Shown here: in pieces, positions 1-13,940 of the stretch
Numbering within the stretch: the stretch's first letter is position 1
How the letters are laid out: every line of letters begins with the position of its first letter
NCBI GenBank assembly: GCA_029582265.1
Contig: CM055819.1
Span: forward strand, 41,592,761 to 41,656,760
DNA: 64,000 bases
Source of the DNA: Zoroaster sp. YZ-2022
Taxonomy: Eukaryota; Echinodermata; Asteroidea; Forcipulatida; Zoroasteridae
Direction: 5' to 3'
Translations under genes and position numbers: made by a program
Notes under the pieces: model-generated
What the model saw: only the letters and a program-made list of their open reading frames with translations
What the model was told of the DNA's origin: nothing
Databases searched by the model: none

Positions 1-1
1 G

Positions 2-505
2 GATGAAACGCAAGGGGACAAAGAAGTCAGGGAGAATCATGATGCAGAAGATGGCAACAATGATGATGATAAGTGGACCGCAGATGGAGCAAACAGGGAG
101 GAGAAAAAGGTAGTCTCTTTTGGAGGAGCCAGCATCGTTGGCGACATGAGAATAAGACAAGGATGGAGAGCCCATCCTCCTATCCAATCCATCCATCTTA
201 ATTATCCATCAAAAAAACAGCAGGCCACGGGGGACGAAGTGTGGAATCACAAGGTTCTCCTTCCGCGACGAGGGAGGCTTCACGTTCGGTTTCCGGGCAA
301 GAGGGGCAAACCTCCCAACCCAACCACAGCACGACTCAAATCTGATAACGGGCGAAGTATTAAGCCTTCTCACTCAGCAGTACCCCCAAGTGGAGTGTCT
401 ATTTTAAAACCAGCAAAGCCAGTAATGGTGATACCAACGCCTTGCTTCCCATGTAGTCCTGAATTTGAACGAATATTTAGAAGCCTAAGAGGTCAGCCTA
501 AATAA
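2..505 (+). CDS. 3'-terminal coding exon of an unrecognised gene (partial)
   Basis: An open frame of 168 sense codons runs from the first bases of the window to a TAA at 503-505, so the exon enters from the left and neither its start nor its acceptor is visible. The first 45 residues are acidic and polar, with several Asp and Glu runs. The rest is rich in Lys, Arg, Pro and Ser, and ends in a Cys-containing, basic tail. I see no signal peptide, membrane segment or known domain, and I do not recognise the family. Base composition is clearly richer in G+C than the following 3' flank, which supports coding. The internal ATG at 146 is unlikely to be the true start because the frame stays open upstream of it. 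It could instead be part of an old retroelement; moderate confidence only. Confidence 0.5.
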   Translation, partial: DETQGDKEVRENHDAEDGNNDDDKWTADGANREEKKVVSFGGASIVGDMRIRQGWRAHPPIQSIHLNYPSKKQQATGDEVWNHKVLLPRRGRLHVRFPGKRGKPPNPTTARLKSDNGRSIKPSHSAVPPSGVSILKPAKPVMVIPTPCFPCSPEFERIFRSLRGQPK

Positions 506-3500
506 TCACCGGCGTTGAATTTGCGAACAAAATATTTCTCTTTTCAGCACTTTTCTTGCTAGCTGTATCTGTTATTGATAAAATCTCAAGATGGAGTAAA
601 TGTAAATTGATTTGTTTAAAAATGTTTTGAATTGTCCATCCATTTTCTTGCCATCTTGGTGTGCATAATACATGTTTTAAGCAACTATACACTATTTGCA
701 AAATCAAAACACCTAATTGATGACAGCTTTACATTATTCTCACTTAGTGTTAATTAGTTGATCATGACATAAAACAAATCCTTGAAATCTTATTTCTGAG
801 GTGCTGTGGTAAAATAATTTGCCAACTAAATTCTAGACTTCAGGTGAACTGAAATTCAATGTTGGATATGAAAAATCTAAATGTGTTTTTATTATTTTTC
901 TCCAGATGTATCGCCTGCATTTTGTTGTAATGTTTTCGACAATTTCAGGAACTTTGTTGAATATTTAAGTAAAACCAGAAATCCATTACCTATACGTAGG
1001 TAATAGACTTCTGGTGAATCTGACTCAGTGTAACGATGGTATTAATATATCCTATATAAATAATGTTGGCTGAGGTTTATGTCATTAAAAAGGTTAAATA
1101 ACTTTCAGTTCGAATTTAGAAAAGTGAGAGTTCTTAATTTGTGGTGGATCCCGTCATAATATATATTGGGCACAAACCAATGTTCCGACATTATCGCAGT
1201 TTAAGAGTATTTCGTTTTCATGTTTCTGGTAAAATAACGAAAAACACGGGCACCTTGAACAAAACACCTTGAACAAGACATATCCATGGCTGAATTGATA
1301 CGTTCAAAGGGAACATGTTTTCTGTACATATCTCTTGCATTGACAGACATTTTTAGCAAAACTACTTGTCTTAAATTAGTAGGCTTGTACTGATACACAT
1401 GAACATACGACACTAATAGCTACAATGAGACTGCTAATGAGGTCTACACGGGAGTGAACAGATGTTGATGATTAAGGAAGTGACGTAAGACCATAGGATA
1501 TTCCAAATCTCATTGTAAAACAGTTGATTCAATCTCATCCAGCATTGTCACCTGTTTCACTGTCTCAACAAAATGTTCGATTTCTGATTGGTGCACTCAC
1601 CCAACACGAGCACTGGTTTTCCACTAATATTAAACGCAGGCTATTTGCTTTACTACATTATATAATGATGTGTGGGCACATTCGGGATGTGTTATGTCTA
1701 TTTAATCACCATTTAAAACTTGAAAATGTGATTGCAACATGACATACTTATTATAATGAACAATCATTAGCATACAAAATATTGTTGCATAATAATTTCG
1801 TGAGCTGAGAAGTATTTCATAACAAGAGGCTGTCCGTAATTCAATCAGTGTGAGGTATATACAGCACTATTTGCTTTCAGTTTTGGACGCCTAATCATAG
1901 TTGTTGTTGAGTAAAATGAATGAATTTCATTCCTACTGACCTATTATTTTATTAAGTGGCTGGGTAAATTAGTTGTATATAATCAAGAGTCGCAAACCCA
2001 ATAATAAACCTAAAAAAGAAAAAGAAAAAAGTAAATAAGGTGATGATTATATCTTTAATTTTATTTAAGATATTTATACATTTACATTTCAATAATACAA
2101 TGTTTTAAAGTCCCTTTACAGTGGCTGTTGGTAACCTCACATGAACATGAACAATCGTAAAGCTTTTCATTATTTACTTGATTGGGCTATGACTCAACGT
2201 AATAAAACGAAACTTTCAAAGAATTGTTGTTTAATATATATCTTGACTCAAAGAAAGTAAGGATACTACAGTTTTGCCAACATTACCCATAGGGCATTAT
2301 TGACTTTTTTAATTAAATTTTTTAATTTTAATTTTTTTTTTTTTTAAATCACTTCAATTGTAAGATCACTGTCATCATAAACAAAGCATTTAATACTTAG
2401 CACATAATCAAATGTAAAACATTGCCACTTTAGTTAAATATTCATCCAGTTTATTTTTTAGAAATACATCCTGCCGACGTAAAATGTTCTTTAAGGGAAG
2501 ATAACATCAAATGAACGAATTATTATTTAAAATGTATTTGGTGTAAAATATACCAGTATCAATCATTGTTATAAATGATTTCGTCTGAAGTGCTTTCATC
2601 TTAGAGAAAACACCTTGTTTTTGTTGAATTTAAAAAAAATAAGCTTTTTGTAAAACATAAAAACATAATCGAACATGTACTCAGTTTTGTCGTTATCGCA
2701 AAACGTGAGCCACTGTTGTGATAAAACTTTAAGGTTAGTTCAACATTTTTATTGAGACTAGAAAGTTGAAATTAACATTACCAAATATCAATGCTATGCA
2801 TTCCCTTTAATTCGCACTGTATATTTATTTAATACATTATAAATATAAGGCTACATGTAAATGCAGCAGATTGACAACAAAACGTAATTATGTATTTGCA
2901 GTATCAACTCGTAGTTATATATAAACATTAAATTGATAAGAAATGAGGTGAACATGTTTACAGAGCTAGCCTGTGACGGCGAGTAACAAAATCAACCATA
3001 ATGTACACTTGCTATGATTTTGTAGCAAGATATCTCCATACGGTTCAGTTTATTTATTCAATGTTAACGCCATAAAGATCTCCATTATTATTATTATTGA
3101 AGACGATTTATATTTATATTACATTTTGGAAATCGTAAAAAGTGCATTTGTACTAAAGATAACTATGAAGGTTTTTACGGCTATTGAACAAAGTATAATT
3201 GGCCTACAAGACACTAAAGAGGAACAAGTTTGACAAGGCTATACGTTATGCGATTATTTTCAAACGAATATATTTTCAGATAGAACAAAACAATTACAAA
3301 TATTTATATATAAAATGATTTTTGTAGATTATTTTGTTTTGTAAAAAATAATATTGTGAAAAATAATATTACAGTACTTTCAATGGGCCTTCAATTAACA
3401 TATTTTGATGTTGAGAGCATGGCGTTATACAAACAGAAAAATCGCGTATTGTAAGCATCTTGGGTAGTTGGTATGCTGATTGCATGGGCGTGGGCCGGTA

Positions 3501-6500
3501 GGACGTTTGTCCACCCACTCGTGCCATGAGGGATGGAATATTTATGTTGTCTTTCGAGGTACAGGGAAACGATGGGGGTGATGTTCAGGCGTCAGGGACT
3601 ATCATTTGTAATAATTAGAATCACCACTCTCCCTTAACAACAAGTTTACGCCATTGCTTCACTGTATTATTCTATGTAAACAAAAATTATTTATTAAAAT
3701 GCACCAAGCAGTATAATTAGTGTACATCTGACGTTAAGTTGAGTCACTGTTAATTCACAATAGGCTCTATGACTTTTTAGAGTAAAGTGATAACTCAACA
3801 TCATTGTCAACAAAGAGTGTGTAGCTATTTGTTGTAGAATCACTATAATTATTTCGCCAAAAGCTCTTGCCTCCTCTTGATGTATACATAGCGCAATGCC
3901 TATCAAGGCATGGTTGGTTAGAACATGTAGGCTAGTTCCCTGTCCTACTAGAGCACTTGTGAATACTGTTCCGGCTGGACTTGCGGGAGAACAGTGTAGT
4001 AGGATCAGGTTTTGCAGTTAGGTAGGATTAGTTTGTAGGGCTCCTCTCCATGCCTTGCCAGGTGTCATTTCTCTAATTAGTTTAGTTCAATTGAGTTCAT
4101 TCATGTATTCATGTATGTGACCTTTGCATAATATGTTTATATATATATATATATATATATACATAATTGTTTTTCTTTTTCTCTATTTGTTCACTCTGGT
4201 CTGCAGTGAACCATTTGATTGGCCTATCAGATGACCTCTTTAGTCATTTACTGATGTGGCTATTGTTCACAGTTGCTTTTATATATATATATTTAAAAAA
4301 AAATTAAAAAAAATTAAACGGTATGACGATAGGATTGGTAATTCAGTAAATTATAACCAAATGGTCAAATATTAATGTAAAAAGTGTTAAGCTGATGATT
4401 GTATTAATCTTGCCTAGAAATATTATTATTGTCTTGGGTTCTGTCATTTTCAATTCGAATTTTGGAAAGAGTACCGTGCTATTTCCTTGATTGCATATCA
4501 GAATGAGTACAAAATATATGATTGCATTTTCACTATTTTTATTTATTAATGTTGTTAGTATAAACAATTAACGACATCATAATACGTTGAAACATTTACA
4601 GTATGATTTTGTTTATGTATATTGATTCAAATAGGGTAAGCATACTCTTAGAAGCAGTCTTGTCAACATTACTAACGGTGCACCTCCCACCATTTAATAC
4701 TCGACCGCATCTGCATTGGGGATCATTCTAATTGAAGATGACGAAATGACTCAAAAGCAAAATGATTAAATCTCTTATTTTATTGTGATATTTCAATTCC
4801 CCCTTCAACCCTCTTTGCCCCCAAATTCTGCTTATTTCCCTTCAATATAAATTCAATGAAAGGGACGGACCAAGGTTGGCTGATCAGAGAGCATAAAAAG
4901 GAGACACACTGCAAAATAGGGGCCCGCATAATTATAAGAAGGTACAATGTACACGCATAATGATAACAAGAGGGTACAAGCCCCTCCCCCATCATGACCC
5001 CTCCTCGGCGGTAAATCAAAAATAATTTCTTTTACATAAAATGTTCTTCTGCCACCGAGTTTGTTTTAGTTTTTACTGGGTCAAACAAGTGTGGGGTGCG
5101 CTGTTAACCTCCATCACTCCCCGCTATCTTCCCTCTCCCCATTCAGCCTAAAACCCCTACAGCATTTTGTATTATCCCGATGTAAGTCGGCCCTGCATTG
5201 CCCATCAAACGTATCTCTCTTGCAGCCAGGATAATGAGGACAGTTTCGTGAGGACAGTTTCGTAAGGACAAAACTTGATTACAGTTCTCGAATAATAGAT
5301 GTTTTTGTGATGATTCAGCGCTTGCGCGTACCCGGCAGAGCTATCGAAGGTGCGCGTGACCGTTATTCTTGCTTCTCCCCGGGACCTCATTACGTTATAA
5401 ACCGTTGTCATGGTAGTAAGAAGGGAAGACAATTACATTTTGAGGTCGATTTGGAAATTAATTTTGGACAATGTGCAAAGTTACAGTATATTGTACATTC
5501 CCGTTGAGGATAAGATAAGCATAAGGAATACAAATTATAATATTGGGCTATATATTTATATAAGAGCAGCTCTTTATAATTTAACATATTATTACACGTA
5601 AATATATTATATAAAAATAAACAATCACGAAATTTAACAATACAATGTTCAAATAACAAAAATGTGTCTGTTTTGTTTTTCTACACTGTTTACCAACGTT
5701 GCCAAATCTTCACAAGGAAGAACTATTACAATAGGCCTATACAAGAGTGACATTTATTGATGTTTATACCGTATAGCTTTACATAGCTTACTGTAGGAGT
5801 AGAAATTTTATCTCGAAAATGAAAGTGTCAAAGATGTATCGCCTAGCTGTGTTATACTGCGCAGGCAATTTGTTTGCATTGGAACATTGATAATTTCCTA
5901 ATAGAAAGGAATACAAATACAAAAAGAAATGATCAGAGATATTTCACAAAATAATTGTCAGGATCCCTATTATACAAGCTGGTATAATGACCTACGTCTT
6001 TAAAGCCGGTATAATGACCTACGTCTTTAAAGCCTAAGCCTTTATTAAACGCGCCGGTAGGGATACATCCATCCCGCTATTTATATTATTATAGCATGCA
6101 GTCCACCCTGCAAAAACTGAGGTGTTAAAATAACACTAGTGGTGTCAACTTTTTTTCTTCCATGGTGTTTATATTGTGCGAGTTGCCTAATACAAACACA
6201 ATGGTGTATTTTTAACACCACAGTTTTTGCAGTGGATGACCTTCCCCCACTGATCTCAACCCTCCAAATTGACAACGCCCATGCACTCCGACTGATAAAT
6301 CCATACACTATGAATAAAACATATGAATTCCCCAAGGGAACTTAAAGAACCGCGCGGCCGCACACACAGCGCGCGAGCGCGAACTACAAGAAGAAGTGCA
6401 GGGACAGGTCACTTTTTTGAAAAGATTGTATCATAACAGATCAACCACTTATGCTAACACTTTCGATCGTTCTCCCTCAGACAGTTTGATTTGTATATTA

Positions 6501-7433
6501 TTCTATCATAGAAATTGTATGTTTTTAAAATTATATTTGTCCTCGGCATTAAGTCAAATTTTAAAAGAAAACCGTTTCCTCCCTGTATACACTCCCGTAC
6601 GCTGAGCATAAAATGTGTCGGGAAATATCTTACCAATCATACGTGTTCTACAGTAACTCGGCAACCGCTGAGGCGAAACGTTCCGTTCGCGCGGTATTTG
6701 GCATTGCAAACCCTTGCCTTTTACTGTTCGAAAAGTCATTGCAATTGGTCAATGTTAAGCACCGGCATTTGGACGATAACTATTTTTGGCCAATCAAAAT
6801 TTCTCTTTGAAACGTACAACCACCGCCTATTGATCACACACAATGGTATTGACCTTGTTTGTTGCAGTGCTGTGTGCGAAGTGTGGGTCGCACGCGCGCG
6901 CGCTGTGTGCTCCTGCACATTATATACGGGAAATATAGTAATACAATTTTGTGCACGAGATATAGTAATACAATTTTGTGCACGAGAAATTCATATGTAG
7001 TGTTTAGTGTTTAAACACACAAAATAAACGCGTTTTAGGAATGCGTTTAAAAACGGCCATCCTCTATACATGTCACAAAGCTAAACGTGCTTAGCTTTTT
7101 GACACCTGTTCATTTGGATTTTAGCATTCAAACATACATCACAGAAAAACACAATCTAAACATGTTTTAGGCTAAACATGTGAAAAACGTGAGTAAACAC
7201 CATTTTTACAGTGTAATACAAATATTAGTTGGAATTTTATTTATTTATAATATTTATTTAAAACGCTAAAATTTAAGCGCGATTTTTTTCGTGCTAAACA
7301 TGATCGTGGGTAATGGGCAATGCCCCAAAGAACATTGTTTATTTTTACTTAGAAAACAATTAGGCTTTAAAATGCTCAATTAGCTAAACTGTTTGTATGT
7401 ATTATGTGTGACTTTTTAATTATTTGTTGTTCG

Positions 7434-7467
<34 letters not shown>

Positions 7468-8800
7468 ATTTATTTATGTTTGTTTTTTTTTTTTGGGGGG
7501 GGCAGAGTTTGCCATTACCGTCCCCCGGCCCCTGTCATAAATAGTGGGGGTGGGGATATCATGTCCCCCTGTGATCGCCGCCTATATCGATGCCAGTGCC
7601 GGCCCCAATTGTAAAATCCTTGCCACACTAGAACCGTGTACGTCGACTTGAGGCCTCCCAGCAATTCATTAAGCCGCATTTTTGTATTAACCTTATTTAT
7701 TCACCCCCTCACCCCCTCATGTATGAAACCACCGACAACTGCATGACTCAAGGGGAAACCTTTATTGGGAGGAAATAGCTCTTGTGGCCACCGAAGTGCC
7801 GGATTATTATTTTTTTAATTACTTTTGGTCATGACTGTCATGATCGCACCACCAGGTCCACCTCGTCTCGGTACAATACTCGAGCGTTAAAGTCCACCAA
7901 TAGAGGGCGTTCATTCGCGGCCGAAGATGATGCATCATAGAGTTATCTTATAACTCTAATTATTTTATGTGATGCATTCAGGTCAGCCATTTTCACTCCC
8001 ACGTGACGCGTGCCCACTCATGATCTCTATATTATACTGTTAGAGATCAGTGCGCATGTCCTGTGCAGCTTTGTCCCTGAAACTGTATTCTAAATCTGCA
8101 CAGTCGATAAACTCTTCCGTAAAAACACTACAGACAGCCAGGCAAGCAAACCAAAACATTAAATAAATAAATACATAAACAGGCCCTACATGAAGTTGGT
8201 ACTAGTGCTCGAAATATTATATCGATCCCCCAAGTTCAAAATAAAACTTCATTTCCTCACCCGAAATATCTACTAACAGTATTTTTGTCATATAGGCCTA
8301 CAATATAGGCTACTAGTATATAGGTCTCTTTGGGGGCTCGACCGTACGAAAAAACAATAATGTTAAATAATATTTTAATTCATCTATGTATTGTTTGAAT
8401 GGAATGAATCAAAACACTCATGGGAAAGAACTGTACGTATGCTGATGGGAAAAACATGTAGGCCTATAAAAACATTTTAAAAATAGGCCTACCTAGTACC
8501 TACATGTAAAACCTGTAATTTAGCTGCCGGGTTTCTAGTCATGATCAAAAACGTGCGCACCTATTGTGATCAAACATTAACAGGTTAATTTTATGATATT
8601 GGCTTTTCTTAAACTCAACGTGAACGTAGTTTTCTACTACACGGGTTGTATCTTTCCTTGTACAGTTCATGGTCGATCCGTAGTCCGAATAACTCTTCCG
8701 TTCACAGTCTCCTATTTTTAGAATAATTATGTAATTTGTCGCTGTTCACATTCGGACTAGGTCGATCCGATACACCCTTCCCACCCACGCAGTATGAACA
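506..8800. other. AT-rich intergenic region
   Basis: No exon is recognisable between the left-edge exon and the HSP70 promoter. The region holds A/T runs, a TA microsatellite near 4,138-4,161, a 27-bp tandem duplication at about 5,981-6,034, another at about 6,934-6,987, a 125-bp MITE (6,108-6,232), and GTTTT-rich DNA near 7,430-7,490. Two small hairpins sit near 7,941-7,960 and 8,022-8,049. Open frames here are short and lack splice or homology support. Confidence 0.6.
6108..6232. mobile_element. Short MITE with inverted ends
   Basis: The left end CTGCAAAAACTGAGGTGTTA is repeated in inverted form at the right end with one change (CTGCAAAAACTGTGGTGTTA), giving arms of about 25 bp around a roughly 75-bp centre. 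There is no coding capacity. No clear target-site duplication is visible, so the superfamily is left open. Confidence 0.65.
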
Positions 8801-8813
8801 GCGCGCGCCCTTC

Positions 8814-8828
8814 GGAACGTTCGAGAAT
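8814..8828. promoter_or_regulatory. Heat-shock element upstream of HSP70
   Basis: Three contiguous inverted 5-bp units, GGAAC-GTTCG-AGAAT, match the nGAAnnTTCnnGAAn binding site of heat shock factor exactly. The site lies 340-354 bp upstream of the HSP70 start codon. A second, weaker site (AGAAA-CATCG-AGAAA, one mismatch in the middle unit) lies at 8,974-8,988, just upstream of an AATAAAAG TATA-like sequence near 9,000. Together they suggest a heat-inducible promoter; function is inferred. Confidence 0.7.
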
Positions 8829-9167
8829 AACTTTCCTTGTTTTTATAACGATAGAGGGCGCTGTTTCACTGATTTCGGGGAAGCCGTCGAATAATCTCGA
8901 ATAGATGAGTCATCACTATATACGAGGCGATGTTGATACATGTATGGTTCATCCTCCAGTCACCGCGGGAAATAGAAACATCGAGAAAAGATGGAAGAGA
9001 ATAAAAGCTCATGTCTTGAGCGAGTGAAGTCAGAACCAAATCGTGATCGGACTAGAAGTAGTACTAGTAAAGCGCTGAAGAGATCTGCCTAATCTTAGGT
9101 TATCGTTGTCGATAATAATTATTTTACCACCACACCGTGTTACGTACGTGAAACTTCTACCAAAATA

Positions 9168-11767
9168 ATGGCACCAACAAAAACAGCACCGGCTATTGGC
9201 ATTGACCTGGGGACTACCTACTCCTGTGTTGGTGTATTCCAGAACGGCAAAGTAGAAATCATTGCTAACGATCAAGGCAACCGTACCACACCGAGTTATG
9301 TTGCATTTACGGACACGGAACGTCTCATCGGAGATGCAGCCAAAAATCAAGTGGCAATGTAAGTGAACTTTACTAACGTTCGTAAACGTTATAATTATGT
9401 AAATTCTGGTCGTATAAAATGATAAAAGTTAAAACTCCAATTTTATAATTCAAGCTGAGCGTATCCATCTTTGGTATGTCGCCATGCCATGGTTTATATC
9501 GTATGTATTTCATCAGCAATCCCCTTAAGTTATAACAATCAGTTCAAAAAATTGTTATGAATGGTGATAAATGATATAGTGCTAGGGTAGCCTACTAGTA
9601 CTAAATGGTAGGCCTATGTGATTTTTTTTAATTTTATTTTTTTAATTTTTTAATTTTTTTTTATAAGGGTTATTGGAAAGAATGTAGAATACAACTGCCA
9701 CTTTTATATACAAATAATTACAAATGTCAGAGATTTTCCTTTAAAAGATGATAGGGGACATACATTAAGGAGAGGAAAAGGTAGTCAAGTGAGGATTGGA
9801 AAATATATTTTGGGCGATGAATGTATTCATATCCAGTGAGATGTTGGCCATTTTGTCATCTGCTAAAAACACATGCTTAGACATTGTGCATAAGTGGCAC
9901 GGGTTGGGTTCAACATTCTTTCCGGGTTATTTTACACCCCGCACATCACTACATTTTGGAACAGTTATGTGCAAGTTCTGAGGTTATATTTTGTTATTAA
10001 TATTTTGTTAATGTTATTATTTTGTCAATATCCAGGAATCCAAAGAACACAGTTTTTGATGCAAAACGACTCATAGGCCGTCGATTCAATGACTCTGTAG
10101 TCCAGTCTGACATGAAGCACTGGCCATTCAAAGTAGTCAACTATGAGGGTATGCCTAAAATACAAGCTGATTACATGAATGAAACCAAAACATTTGCTCC
10201 AGAAGAGGTCAGCTCCATGGTCCTTGTCAAAATGAAGGAGACCGCAGAGGCATATTTGGGACAGAAAGTCACTGATGCTGTCATCACTGTGCCAGCATAC
10301 TTCAACGATTCACAGAGGCAGGCTACTAAAGATGCTGGATTGATTGCAGGACTCAATGTCCTCAGAATCATTAATGAACCAACAGCAGCTGCTTTGGCAT
10401 ATGGCCTGGACAAGAAACTGAAAGCGGAGAAGCATGTTCTTATCTTTGATCTTGGGGGAGGTACCTTTGATGTGTCTGTCCTCGCTATTGAAGATGGCAT
10501 GTTTGAGGTTTTATCAACAGCTGGTGATACTCATCTTGGTGGTGAGGACTTTGATAATCGTCTTGTGAATCACCTTGCTAATGAATTCAAAAGGAAGTAC
10601 AAGAAAGACATGACCACAAATCCCAGAGCTCTGCGACGTTTGAGGACAGCAGCAGAGCGAGCCAAGAGAACCCTCTCTAGCAGCACCCAAGCCAACATTG
10701 AGGTAGACTCTCTGTTTGAGGGAAATGACTTCTACACATCTGTTTCTCGTGCTCGATTTGAGGAGCTATGTGCGGATATGTTCCGTGACTGCCTGGCTCC
10801 AGTAGAACGAGCATTGGTGGATGCAAAACTTGATAAGCACAGCATTGATGAGGTGGTTTTGGTTGGGGGTTCCACACGAATTCCCAAAATCCAGAAGCTG
10901 TTACAGGAATATCTCAATGGCAAAGAGTTGAACAGATCCATCAACCCAGATGAAGCAGTGGCTTATGGCGCAGCTGTGCAGGCAGCTATATTGAGTGGAG
11001 ACCAGAGTTCAGAGGTTAAAGATGTTCTCCTTATAGACGTGTCTCCTCTGTCACTTGGCATTGAGACAGCTGGTGGTATCATGACAAAACTGATTGAACG
11101 CAATAGTCGTATCCCTAACAAGACATCCAAAACCTTCTCTACATACACGGACAACCAGCCTGCTGTTACCGTTCAAGTCTACGAGGGTGAAAGAGCCATG
11201 ACTAAAGATAACAACCGTCTTGGAGTCTTTGAGCTGACAGGCATCCCTCCTGCTCCTCGTGGTGTGCCCAAGATTGAGGTCGCATTTGACATTGATGCAA
11301 ATGGCATTCTTAATGTATCAGCTAAGGATGAGAGTACAGGAAAGAGCAACCACATCACAATCTCCAACGACAAGGGTAGGCTGTCCAAGGATGACATTGA
11401 TAGGATGGTATCAGATGCTGAGAAATACAAAGCGGAGGACGATGCTCACAGAGAGTGCATCACTGCAAGGAACAACTTGGAGAACTACATCTTCAGCATC
11501 AAGTCTACCCTCAATGAGGAGGCCTTACAGAGTAAGATCGAAGCAGGAGATAAAGATAAAGTGGAAAGATTCTTAAATGAGACTCTAACATGGCTGGATA
11601 ACAACTCCCTGGCTGATAAGGAAGAGTACTGCCACAAGTTAGAGGAACTTCAGAAGATTTGCTCACCAGTGATGGCTAAGTTACACAATGGAGCCAATGC
11701 CGGAGGCCAACAGCACGGTAGTCCTGGGGGAAACCAGCAAGGACCAACTGTGGAGGAGGTAGATTAA
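9168..11767 (+). CDS. HSP70: Cytosolic heat shock protein 70
   Basis: ATP-dependent chaperone that binds exposed hydrophobic segments of client proteins. Two coding exons, 9168-9358 and 10036-11767, are joined by a phase-2 GT-AG intron (GTAAGT at 9359, CAG ending at 10035) that splits a Met codon. The product is 640 residues, normal for the family. Visible hallmarks are IDLGTTYS at residues 12-19, the phosphate-binding [12 protein letters not shown] near 202-213, [11 protein letters not shown] near 338-348, the linker segment DVLLIDV near 393-399, the substrate-binding and lid domains, and a C-terminal EEVD, which marks the cytosolic/nuclear class that docks TPR co-chaperones. The start ATG fits the family N-terminus, about five residues longer than usual. 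The intron sits at the position of an intron found in vertebrate HSC70 genes; the other cognate introns are missing. The upstream heat-shock element suggests inducibility. MEIOB lies convergent downstream. Confidence 0.97.
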
Positions 11768-13940
11768 ATAAGTGACTGCAGTATGTTTTCTTTGAATTTG
11801 ACTGGGTTTAAAATTGTGAACATTAATGTTTTCTCAGCATGAAAAGTGCAGAAATTGTATTCATTTTTCACGCATATACATGTACTATAAACAAAAATAT
11901 ATTATTGACAAAACCAAAAAGTTATATACTGCATTTTCTCATTCACTAACACAGCAAATCTGGTTTGAGAAAAAAAGAGAAATGAATGAAGTGTTAAATC
12001 TGAAAGGAAAATTACTTCATAATGTTCTTTTTTTGCACCATTGCATGTACTTTTACAATTTCTGTAAGGCTTATTCTAAGACTTTGAATACACAGCTATA
12101 AAATGCTTCAAGTGTTATTTATTTATTTAAAGAGAAGGTACACAACATACTATGTACAGTATTGGTAAATTAATCAAAATGATGAATCATCATCTTAAAG
12201 TATACTTGGTGATAAAAATGGCACAAGTATACTCACGGAATTTAAAAACGCATCATCCCAATATTTCACTTTTTTTTTCAACAGCAGATTATTGCAGTGA
12301 GAAATAAGAACATAGGTTAACAATGTATGATATTTTAATCAATACTTTCTCAGTCAAGCATGAGCGCAAATTTTCACATCATACTGACACAATAAAAGTG
12401 CTATGTACAATTATGGCTTCAATTTATCACTGCATATAAGTTATACATATTTATTGAGAAATATAAGTTGATGCGTTTTTAAATTCCGTGAGTGTATAAA
12501 TCATCCTGAGAAATTATTCTGCTTTCATCCTAATGATTCAAATTTACAAGAAGCTGCTGGAGGACAAAAATAGTTAAAATATATATTTATTGTGATGCAA
12601 CTCTCACAGGTTAGTTTATATTTCTTCAACTATCTTGACAACGAGGGTTTAATGTTTTTAAACTGTTTCCAAATATCAATGTTGTACAATGTACCTTCCC
12701 TTTAAAATGTTTATATTTTATAAAATGTATAGATATTTTATGTTTGCAACAAAAGCAAACAAATAAGGGTCAATTTGAATCCTAAAAATAAATAACATTT
12801 AGTTTTTCATCAACAGGAATGTGATATTATTTTAAACATAATTTGAACATTATTGACCGTTAATTATTCAAACATTTTTTGTTAAAATGTACTTATATTA
12901 AAGTTTGCAACAGCTAATTCTCTATATTAAAGATAACAAATGTTTACAACAGAATCAAACAAAGACTCACTTTGAATGCTAACAATAACATTTAGGTTTT
13001 GAATGTATATTTTTAATTTAGTGTTATTCAATATTGAAGTTAATTATTTACAATATAAACATTTTGTTAAAATGTATGTTTTAAAGATGCAAAGGTTTTT
13101 TAACAAACCAAACAACTAAAGATCAATTTGAATCCTTATATTAAATAAACATTTAGTTAAATTAAAAACATTTACGTACACATACTATACGTAATGTGGA
13201 CAGTTCACTGTACACAGCCGCACATAAATTTATCTTTATTAAAACATCTTTATTTTCTAATTAACGTTACATACAGTGTATTCATATATAATTGTAACCG
13301 TTTAATTTAAAAATGATAATATAATGTTGTATATATCAAAGAATAATTATTTAAATTTATATTAATATAACTTTATAACATTATTTATTATTGTCAAAAC
13401 CTCTTTTCAAAATGGGCTTTTTAATAAATACTTTTTAATTTAAACTGTAAAATACAAATAAGTTTGTTCTATTTCTTTCCTAAAAATCTCTGTAAGGATC
13501 TTGTCTCAAACAAAACATTTAATAAAATATGTACAAACAACCACTGACTTAACCACAGAGTAAATAAAACATTCATTTCATATTTTTTATGTCATAGGGG
13601 AAACTAAATAACATTGTATATTATCTAAACTCGCTGTAAACATTGAACTAGGAAAAAGTAATAATTCTCTGAACCATTTTTGTCTTGAATTCTTGCAAAG
13701 ACTAAAATTTTGTATTGAATTAAAAAAGGGCCGTTTGTTTTAACTAAATAGACTGGTCTTCTTGAGTTTTTTTTTCTTCTGATTTAGAGGCAAAGTGTTT
13801 TAACCCAAATTACTTGTTCAAATATTTTAACATACAGAACAAAAGTTTGTTTTTCTTTTTTTTTCACACTGATGATAAGCTGTATTTTCCAGCTGAGCAC
13901 ACTCGGACAATACATCTTAAGAAATTTGAATTTCTATCGA
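11768..13940. other. HSP70 3' region and convergent spacer
   Basis: Very AT-rich DNA between the HSP70 stop and the MEIOB stop on the other strand, presumably holding both 3' UTRs. An AATAAA at about 12,391 is a candidate HSP70 poly(A) signal. The segment also contains several diverged copies of a motif of the form TTTGCAACAnnnnCAAACAA (12,745-13,120), which suggests old local duplications. I see no exon. Confidence 0.5.

Noticed and set aside
10171..11430. Several antisense open frames in HSP70 exon 2
   Set aside because: They are shadows of the strongly codon-biased HSP70 frame on the other strand.
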